This document shows positions 1-5,136 of a stretch of 12,346 nucleotides of DNA, one piece after another. A program made the translations under genes and the position numbers. The stretch comes from Clostridia bacterium (GTDB taxonomy: Bacteria; Bacillota; Clostridia; Oscillospirales; Acutalibacteraceae): assembly GCA_900769775.1 (NCBI GenBank), contig CAAGHT010000099.1, positions 1-12,346 of the forward strand, written 5' to 3'. The notes below the pieces were generated by a model. The model did not search any database, was not told the DNA's origin, and saw only the letters and a list, made by a program, of their open reading frames with translations. Each line of letters starts with the position of its first letter. Within the stretch, counting starts at the first letter, position 1.

Positions 1-520
1 TGCAACTGATTTCTCGGCAGGCGACCTCATTTTCGTCAAAGAGGTCGACCCCACCACTCTGGTTGAGGGAGATATAATTACCTACATATCACAGGACACC
101 GAAAGCTTTGGCGAGATTATTACCCATAAAATAAGAACAAAAACAGTTGATGCCTCAGGCTCAAATGGTTTTATAACCTACGGAACAACAACCGATAAGG
201 ATGATGAAGTGGTCGTAACATATCCCTTTATTATGGGAAAATATACGAGCCGTATAGCTAAGGCGGGTTACTTCTTCGATTTTCTGAAAACACCGCAAGG
301 CTATATCGTTTGTATCTTTGTTCCGTTTATGCTTCTGATTGTTTATCAGGGTATGAATTTCTTCACACTTTTCCGTCGCTATAAAAAAGAACAGAACGAG
401 CAGATCGAAGAGGAGAAGAGACAGCTTGAAGCCGAGCGCGAGGAGAATCGCCGAATGCTCGAAGAATTACAAGCTCTTAAAGCCGAGCTTAATGTCGGCA
501 AAGATGAAGAAAAAATTTAG
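1..520 (+). CDS. SipW-type signal peptidase I, 3' part, with coiled-coil tail (5' end outside window)
   Basis: The reading frame is open from the first complete codon at base 2, giving 172 visible residues up to a TAG stop. It aligns by eye with the complete SipW-like peptidase at 2908-3444: both have GDLIxVK, then VGD/EGD-I-T, then a T-H-K/R segment (here His42), which is the catalytic His of the archaeal/ER-type family in place of the bacterial Lys. The Ser-Met-x-Pro motif must lie just upstream of the window. The usual Gly-Asp of the acidic box is Gly-Thr here (residues 61-62), but Asp68, six residues later, is kept. After a membrane segment (about 100-123) comes an unusual 45-residue highly charged tail rich in Glu, Lys, Arg and Leu, predicted to be a cytoplasmic coiled coil. 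Likely role: cleaving SipW-dependent signal peptides of the TasA-like proteins downstream. The family call is solid; substrate assignment is inferred from neighbourhood. Confidence 0.85.
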   Translation, partial: ATDFSAGDLIFVKEVDPTTLVEGDIITYISQDTESFGEIITHKIRTKTVDASGSNGFITYGTTTDKDDEVVVTYPFIMGKYTSRIAKAGYFFDFLKTPQGYIVCIFVPFMLLIVYQGMNFFTLFRRYKKEQNEQIEEEKRQLEAEREENRRMLEELQALKAELNVGKDEEKI

Positions 521-545
521 CACTGAATAAAAAGGGGGAAAGAAT

Positions 546-662
546 ATGTGGGGCTTTATATTGGGTGTTATAGTAGGCTCTTCGGTTACTTTCGGTCTTT
601 TTATGTTATTTTCAGCAGCAAGACTTTCTAACAACAGTAAAAATGATGAGGATGAAAAATAG
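546..662 (+). CDS. 38-residue membrane micro-protein, DUF3789-like
   Basis: A short ATG...TAG frame, with an AGGGGG-type ribosome binding site ending 7 bases before the start and only 25 bases after the peptidase gene. The product starts MWGFILGVIVGSSVTFGLFM, a glycine-patterned hydrophobic helix with small residues in register, followed by a charged Lys/Asp/Glu tail. Length and the opening W-G-F-x-x-G-x-x-x-G pattern match my recollection of DUF3789, a family of about 40-residue uncharacterised Firmicute proteins. The function is unknown. Its position between a signal peptidase and another tiny membrane protein would suit a small accessory subunit at the membrane, but that is speculation. 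The TAG stop touches the next ATG, and the two frames are the same. Confidence 0.6.
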   Translation: MWGFILGVIVGSSVTFGLFMLFSAARLSNNSKNDEDEK

Positions 663-884
663 ATGGCCGAAGCAACAAACTCCGAAGCACTATTTTTTGT
701 TATAGCGTCAGTTATTCTGCTTATAATTCTTGTTGCCGCTTTTTCTTCTTTTTTTCAAGGCTTTATGTCTGAACTCCGTCACCTTAACACCGAGATAGAA
801 CGAACCTCGGGGAGGGAACGGAAATATTATGTCCGTAAAAGGCGAAAACTTTGGCTATCCCTTATACAGTTTGTAAAAAAATAA
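663..884 (+). CDS. 73-residue single-pass membrane protein, function unknown
   Basis: The start ATG follows immediately after the stop of the previous gene, so the two are probably translationally coupled. A GAGG at 648-651 lies 11 bases upstream, a slightly long spacing. Residues about 8-33 form one hydrophobic helix. The rest is a basic, soluble stretch rich in Arg and Lys (T-S-G-R-E-R-K-Y-Y-V-R-K-R-R-K) and should face the cytoplasm. No domain is recognised. Being in the same run as a SipW-like peptidase and TasA-like exports suggests a role in export or assembly, without direct evidence. It is in the same frame as the micro-gene before it, so suppression of the intervening amber codon would give a 112-residue fusion. 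Confidence 0.6.
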   Translation: MAEATNSEALFFVIASVILLIILVAAFSSFFQGFMSELRHLNTEIERTSGRERKYYVRKRRKLWLSLIQFVKK

Positions 885-940
885 TCTCTATAAGCCCATA
901 GCAAAGTCCGTTTTTAATACCAGAAAGGAGATTGTTTTTC

Positions 941-1954
941 ATGAACAATACAAAATCAACAAAGCGTGTCCTTCTTGCATCCCTGCTTGCACTTGTTGTA
1001 AGTATCTCGATGCTTGTTGGCACAACCTTTGCTTGGTTTACAGATTCTGTAATTTCAGGCAGAAATACCATTCAGTCGGGTAATCTCGACGTTGAGCTCG
1101 AGTACTTTGACGAAGCAAACAACAAATGGGTAACCATTCAGGACGCAACCAACATATTCTCAGGTGAGCGTTGGGAACCCGGTCATACCGAAGTTGTGTA
1201 CCTAAAGCTCTCAAACCTCGGCTCTCTTGCTCTCAAGTATCAGCTTGGTATCAACATTTGGAGCGAGACTGCAGGAGTAAATGTATATAACGAAGAATTC
1301 AAGCTCTCCGATTACATATATTTCGATGCAATAGAGATTGACGACGAGGCTGAATTCTTTGAAACCCGCGAGGACGCTCTGAAGGCTGTTAAAAACCCTA
1401 GCCTCATAAGCAAAGGCTTTACAAAGGAAGACAGTCTTGAGAAGAAAGCCGAAGAGTATATCGCTCTCGTGGTTTATATGCCTGCCGAGGTTGACAACAA
1501 GGCTAATCACAAGCCCGACACCACCGCTCCCTCCATCGAGCTCGGTATCAAGCTTGTCGCAACCCAGTTCACAAGCGAAAGAGACTCTTTTGGCGAGGTT
1601 TATGATGCCGATGCAGAGTATCCTGAATTCGCTGATGAATGGGACGGAACCGCCGACTTTGCGCTCTTTGGACTTCCCAGAAATGCTTCTGTTGACGAGA
1701 TTGCCAATGCCGAACTTAACGATAATGTATATATCATCACCACTTCAGAAGAACTCGCGGCTTTTGCAAAACTTGTAGATGCAGGCAACACATTTGAAGG
1801 CAAAACCGTCAAATTAAATAATGATATTGATTTGTTTGTAAAAGATGAAAATGGCGAAGCAGTTCCTTTCGATCCGATCGGCTCCTACAGAAAGGACGTA
1901 CCGTTTAAGGGTATCTTTGACGGTCAGGGCCACACCATTAAAAACCTGAGTTAG
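941..1954 (+). CDS. TasA-like SipW-dependent surface protein, N-terminal part ending at an internal amber codon
   Basis: The start is ATG at 941, 10 bases after GAAAGGAG (923-930). A TTG nine bases upstream is in frame but would sit on the Shine-Dalgarno. The 337-residue product has a SipW-type signal peptide: Lys/Arg N-region, hydrophobic stretch 10-30, then A-W-F-T-D at 31-35. A TasA/camelysin-like domain follows to about residue 225, with the hallmark SGNLDVELEY (47-55 region), E-P-G-H-T (79-83) and a closing LGIKLVATQ. Residues about 260-337 begin the E-E-L-A-x-F-A-K-L-V, N-D-I-D-L, P-I-G, F-D-G-Q-G-H-T-I-K-N-L pattern that introduces GLUG-type repeats. The frame then hits TAG at 1952-1954 in the middle of that module. 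The truncated product still holds the whole TasA-like domain, so it could remain a fibre subunit. No HExxH metalloprotease motif is seen, so a camelysin-like protease activity is not claimed. Confidence 0.8.
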   Translation: MNNTKSTKRVLLASLLALVVSISMLVGTTFAWFTDSVISGRNTIQSGNLDVELEYFDEANNKWVTIQDATNIFSGERWEPGHTEVVYLKLSNLGSLALKYQLGINIWSETAGVNVYNEEFKLSDYIYFDAIEIDDEAEFFETREDALKAVKNPSLISKGFTKEDSLEKKAEEYIALVVYMPAEVDNKANHKPDTTAPSIELGIKLVATQFTSERDSFGEVYDADAEYPEFADEWDGTADFALFGLPRNASVDEIANAELNDNVYIITTSEELAAFAKLVDAGNTFEGKTVKLNNDIDLFVKDENGEAVPFDPIGSYRKDVPFKGIFDGQGHTIKNLS

Positions 1955-2782
1955 AACACTTGGGCGCTGGATAACGGTTATTATTACGTTGATCTTGGTC
2001 TTGGCTTGTTTGGTTGCGTTGAAGATGCCACTATTCAAAATCTTAATATGGATGGCGCAAACATCTCTGGTGAATCTGCCATCGTTGGTATTGTTGCTGC
2101 AGCGGCATACGGAGATTGCACCTTTGAAAACATTACCGTAACCAATTCTAAGGGAGCTGATTATCAGTATTATGCAGGCGGTGTCGTCGGCTGGGCTTCC
2201 GGTACACATAGTTACATCAACTGTGACGTAGATGCATCCACCACGATCGCTGCACAGTGGGGCGACTTTGACAACTCCACAGGCGGTATTATCGGCGGAG
2301 CAGGCGGAAGCGCCGAGATATTTATGAAGAATTGCGATGTTGCCTGCCGAATTGATGCATATAACGATGTTACTTCCTCTTACCAGTGGTACGCCTACCG
2401 CCGTTGCGGCATGTTAATTGGTAATCCAGGCAAGACTGTAAATAAAGATGGAACAACTTACGCAGCTGCTCCCCAGCTCACCTGCGAAAATGTTATTGTT
2501 ACCTATGGCGATTGGGCTAATTACACATACTGCGAATTTGCAGGAACAAGTTGGCCTTACGTTCGCGTTCAGGCTGGCGTGAGCAATTCTGCTTATTCTA
2601 ACCCCCGTTACGGTCATCCGACTGACGCTAACGGCAACGAGGTTGTAGACGACAATCACGTTCATAATGAAGGTGAAGATCACTTCATCCTTTGTGAGTT
2701 TGACCAGCTATACGGCGGTGGACAGGGCGTTTACGGTACGGCTGCTCACAACGGCGTAACAGTAATCTACAATAACAAATAA
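1955..2782 (+). pseudogene. C-terminal half of the same surface protein (GLUG-like repeats), cut off by the amber codon at 1952
   Basis: This stretch is in the same frame as the gene at 941 and stays open for 275 codons to TAA. It continues the interrupted module without a break: G-L-F-G-C-V-E-D-A-T-I-Q-N-L directly resumes the GLUG pattern, followed by further G-G-V-V-G-W and G-G-I-I-G-G turns. The latter part is rich in aromatic residues and ends near G-V-T-V-I-Y-N-N-K. Possible internal starts are TTG 2006 and ATG 2048, but neither has a ribosome binding site or signal peptide, so independent translation would give a cytoplasmic fragment. I therefore read 941-2782 as one 613-residue gene with a single nonsense codon. 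Suppression of the amber or a sequence error would restore a full protein. Confidence 0.7.
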
Positions 2783-2801
2783 TTCTGCATTATTCATACC
2801 C

Positions 2802-2883
2802 CCTATCCCTCTTCGTGAGGGATAGGCGGCAATCAAAGGGCATAAACGAGCCCCCTAATCCAGACTTATGCCTTTTGATTGCC
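2802..2883 (+). repeat. Two-hairpin RNA element, copy A, upstream of the second sipW
   Basis: Hairpin 1 is CCTATCCCTC (2802-2811) paired with GAGGGATAGG (2817-2826) around loop TTCGT, a perfect 10 bp stem. Hairpin 2 starts two bases later: GGCAATCAAAGGGCATAA (2828-2845) pairs with TTATGCCTTTTGATTGCC (2866-2883), 18 bp with one G-U, loop of 20 bases. The Shine-Dalgarno of the next gene (AAAGGAG, ending 2899) starts about 10 bases after the second stem. Neither stem is followed by a T-run, so it is not a simple terminator. I do not recognise it as a known riboswitch class. Confidence 0.7.
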
Positions 2884-2907
2884 TGAAAAAATAAAGGAGT
2901 TTTCATT

Positions 2908-3444
2908 ATGAAGAAAACACTGAAAAAAATATGGAATATAGGGAGCACGGCAGTACTCATACTCATTGTGCTTTGTGCCGTTTTTCTTATGGGCTCAAGG
3001 ATTTTTGGCTTTCGTGTATTTACTGTCGTTTCCGGTAGTATGGAGCCGACCTACAGCGTAGGCGACCTTATATACGTCAAAAGCGTAAGCCCCGAGGAGG
3101 TAAAGGTCGGAGACCCCATCACCTTTGTGCTTAACGAGGAGCTTGTTGTAGCCACCCACCGCGTTGTCGAGATAGACAAGGAAAATCAGTGCTTCTACAC
3201 AAAGGGTGACGCAAACGACGCCCCCGACGGCGACCCTGTGCATTTCAATAATCTGATCGGTGTTCCCGCCTTCAGCATACCACTGCTCGGCTATGTGTCT
3301 GATTTTATTCAGCATCCTCCGGGACTTTATATAACTATTGCGGCTGCACTTTTGCTTGCCGCCGCCGTTTTCCTGCCCGATTTACTCGTGAAAAAGGACA
3401 ATGAAAACAAGACCGTCGAAGATACCACTTCGACAGATGAATAA
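2908..3444 (+). CDS. sipW: SipW-type signal peptidase I (archaeal/ER type), complete
   Basis: This 178-residue membrane peptidase starts at ATG with AAAGGAG 8 bases upstream. A first membrane helix spans about 13-33, then V-V-S-G-S-M-E-P-T-Y (41-50) carries the nucleophile Ser44. GDLIYVK follows at 52-58 and A-T-H-R at 82-85 with catalytic His84. The acidic box K-G-D-A-N-D-A-P-D (99-107) contains Asp101 and Asp107; the latter corresponds to the position found essential in archaeal enzymes. A second helix covers about 139-158, before an acidic cytoplasmic tail. His instead of Lys at the second catalytic position separates this family from ordinary bacterial SPase I. Known members process TasA and similar exports, and five genes in this window encode such preproteins, so these are the likely substrates. 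It is the second enzyme of this type here. The gene symbol is by family resemblance to Bacillus sipW. Confidence 0.9.
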   Translation: MKKTLKKIWNIGSTAVLILIVLCAVFLMGSRIFGFRVFTVVSGSMEPTYSVGDLIYVKSVSPEEVKVGDPITFVLNEELVVATHRVVEIDKENQCFYTKGDANDAPDGDPVHFNNLIGVPAFSIPLLGYVSDFIQHPPGLYITIAAALLLAAAVFLPDLLVKKDNENKTVEDTTSTDE

Positions 3445-3467
3445 GGTTTTATTTTCCAGCCAAAAGT

Positions 3468-3531
3468 GTGGCAGGGTTTAAGCCTGTCACCGAAGCCTAT
3501 CGCGAACCGTGATAGGTTTAAGCCCTATCGC
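3468..3531 (+). promoter_or_regulatory. Leader with tandem and mutually exclusive hairpins before the 3637 gene
   Basis: Hairpin 1: GTGGCAGG (3468-3475) with CCTGTCAC (3483-3490), loop GTTTAAG. Hairpin 2: CCTATCGCG (3496-3504) with CGTGATAGG (3508-3516), 9 bp, loop AAC. Hairpin 3: GTGATAGG (3509-3516) with CCTATCGC (3524-3531), loop TTTAAGC. Hairpins 2 and 3 both use 3509-3516, so only one can form. Hairpins 1 and 3 are imperfect repeats of one another with paired base changes. Nothing else is seen in the 3445-3588 gap. No T-run follows, so an attenuator or translation switch is a guess. Confidence 0.5.
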
Positions 3532-3570
3532 ACAATAAAACGGCTTGAATTTAGAATATATTTTTTGAGG

Positions 3571-3627
3571 AAGGAGGAAAATCGACTTATGAAAATCTTC
3601 AATATTAACACTACACAAGCAAAGGAG
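3571..3627 (+). promoter_or_regulatory. Two successive ribosome binding sites that leave the start of the next gene ambiguous
   Basis: AAGGAGG (3571-3577) stands 11 bases before ATG 3589, and AAAGGAG (3621-3627) stands 9 bases before the in-frame ATG 3637. The second gives a compact signal peptide starting MKNMKVK, like the other preproteins here, and has better spacing. The first would add 16 residues (MKIFNINTTQAKEKSS). Confidence 0.6.
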
Positions 3628-3636
3628 AAATCATCT

Positions 3637-4995
3637 ATGAAAAATATGAAAGTAAAGGTGTTGGTCATTGCCCTTGCTATTTGCCTGTTAGCGATTGCCT
3701 CGTTAGGTTCTTTGGCATGGTTTAATGCATCCGACTCTGTAAACAATAAATTTTATATTGCAAATTCCGAAGATGATCCTGATAAGATTTTCTCTATCGA
3801 CGTTTGGGAAGATGATAACGATGGAGTAGATGAAAAGCTGGACTCTATAGAATTTGACGATATTTTACCTGGCGACGACCTTTATAAGGAAGTTAATATC
3901 GAAAATACCGGCTATTATGCTCAGTACGTTCGTGCTACTGTAACTATTACTGGTGCTGACGTATGGTACGATGTATTCGATGAAATATTCTTCGACCTCG
4001 ATAAGTTCGCTACCGATTTAAACACAAACGACTTCTACGTTGACCGTATCGAGTTTAATGCTGATAACAACACTATCACTTATACTCTTTACTATAATGA
4101 CGTTCTCGTATCTGCTGAAGAAGCTGCTGCAGGCAACGGTAACAATATTGTTACTCTCTTCACAAACATCCACATCGCGGATCTTTTGGATCAGTATCAG
4201 GCTGCCAAACTCGTTGACAATGAGTTTGATATCAACGTAAAAGCTGAAGCTGTTCAGACCGAAAACGTTCCTGCTGGTGCCAAAGAAGCATTTACATATG
4301 TTAATATGGGTATAGAATCCGGTAACTTCCTCGTTGCTGATACTGCTGAAGGTGTAGAGAGACTTGAAACTATGCTTACAGGTAAAGAAAACACCCCTTA
4401 TATTTATTTCAACACTAAAGAGGATGTTTCCATAGATTTCTCTGAAACTAACGAATCTATTGATGCAACCTTCGTTAAAAACATCGGCAAATTGGAAGTA
4501 ATCGGCGGTACTGCAAATGTCGGTACTCCCACTGACTATGGCTTCATCGCTGAAAACGCAGATGCAGAAACTATCATCAATGGTACTGATATCGTGTCTA
4601 ATGGCGGCGGTATGGCTGCAGCCGGTGGTGCAAAGGTTGAATTCAATGATGGCAGCTTGAAGGTTGTTGCAACTACCACAAACCCCCGTTATAACTTCTA
4701 CGTTGTAGGTGATGGTTCTGAAGTAACCATCAATGGCGGTGAATTTGATTTCACTGCTAAGACCTTGAAGCGCGCTTACATCTATGCAAGTGCAGGCACT
4801 ACCGTTACCATTAACGGCGGCACCTTTGGTAAACCTTCCACTCGTAGCGGTTACACCGCTGGCATCCTTGGTGAAGGAACTGTTGTTATCAACGGTGGTA
4901 CTTTCGGCTTCAACCCCACCGCTTGGGTTGACACCGCAAAATGCAACGTAACATATGACGATGCTAATCAAACATGGACTGTAGCTGCTAAATAA
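3637..4995 (+). CDS. TasA-like SipW-dependent protein with C-terminal beta-helix repeats
   Basis: The product is 452 residues from ATG 3637 (468 if ATG 3589 is used). The signal peptide is residues 1-27 with S-L-A-W-F-N at the SipW-type junction (25-30). A TasA-like domain fills about 35-217: D-I-L-P-G-D (75-80), then K-E-V-N-I-E-N-T-G (84-92), and it closes with VKAEAVQTEN (201-210). This closing motif recurs at the end of the 8144 product, which makes the two close relatives. From about 235 the protein changes to a glycine/asparagine-rich repeat region with at least three copies of V-x-I-N-G-G-x-F (362-370, 390-397, 417-423), the pattern of a right-handed parallel beta-helix. Many acidic residues suggest an extracellular, possibly calcium-rich setting. 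There is no sortase motif or C-terminal membrane helix, so it is probably held by polymerisation with other subunits. Its role as a decorated fibre component is inferred. Confidence 0.8.
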   Translation: MKNMKVKVLVIALAICLLAIASLGSLAWFNASDSVNNKFYIANSEDDPDKIFSIDVWEDDNDGVDEKLDSIEFDDILPGDDLYKEVNIENTGYYAQYVRATVTITGADVWYDVFDEIFFDLDKFATDLNTNDFYVDRIEFNADNNTITYTLYYNDVLVSAEEAAAGNGNNIVTLFTNIHIADLLDQYQAAKLVDNEFDINVKAEAVQTENVPAGAKEAFTYVNMGIESGNFLVADTAEGVERLETMLTGKENTPYIYFNTKEDVSIDFSETNESIDATFVKNIGKLEVIGGTANVGTPTDYGFIAENADAETIINGTDIVSNGGGMAAAGGAKVEFNDGSLKVVATTTNPRYNFYVVGDGSEVTINGGEFDFTAKTLKRAYIYASAGTTVTINGGTFGKPSTRSGYTAGILGEGTVVINGGTFGFNPTAWVDTAKCNVTYDDANQTWTVAAK

Positions 4996-5097
4996 TTAAA
5001 ATGTTTAGTAATGTTTCGTTCCATTGCCTTTAAACTAATATTAAAACATTTTTAATACTGTGTGCTCTTCTGTCGGCAGAGAAACGCAGCACAGTAT
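4996..5097 (+). other. AT-rich intergenic region with two hairpins
   Basis: An AT-rich stem pairs AAAATGTTT (4998-5006) with AAACATTTT (5044-5052); it encloses a smaller GTAATG/CATTGC stem. It is followed by a few T residues and could be a weak terminator of the preceding gene. A second hairpin pairs ATACTGTG (5055-5062) with CACAGTAT (5090-5097) around an inner TCTG-TCGG-CAGA stem-loop. No clear sigma-A promoter was found here. Confidence 0.4.
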
Positions 5098-5120
5098 CGC
5101 TTGGCGCGACGACAAATTTA

Positions 5121-5128
5121 AAAGGAGG
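5121..5128 (+). promoter_or_regulatory. Ribosome binding site fixing the start at ATG 5137
   Basis: AAAGGAGG lies 8 bases before ATG 5137 but only 2 bases before the in-frame ATG 5131, so 5137 is the credible start. The resulting MTNKKSTKRALLASLL also matches the start of the paralogue at 941. Confidence 0.75.
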
Positions 5129-5136
5129 TCATGACA

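Noticed and set aside
1952..1954. Genome-wide reassignment of TAG to glutamine as the explanation for the split gene
   Set aside because: Two other genes (ending 520 and 662) plausibly end in TAG, and most genes here end in TAA. The evidence is too thin to claim recoding, though it is not formally excluded.
2802..2826. First hairpin of copy A (and its equivalent in copy B) as an intrinsic terminator
   Set aside because: The stem is strong, but GGCGGCAATC follows rather than a T-run, and the stem is always joined to the second hairpin.
4018..4971. Long minus-strand open frame of 317 codons opposite the 3637 gene
   Set aside because: It lies wholly opposite a well-supported gene, has no ribosome binding site or recognisable domain, and its Cys/Ser/Ile-rich composition is what the antisense of Asp/Asn/Thr/Gly-rich codons gives. 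The minus-strand frames at 5401-6162 and 7231-7914 are rejected for the same reason.
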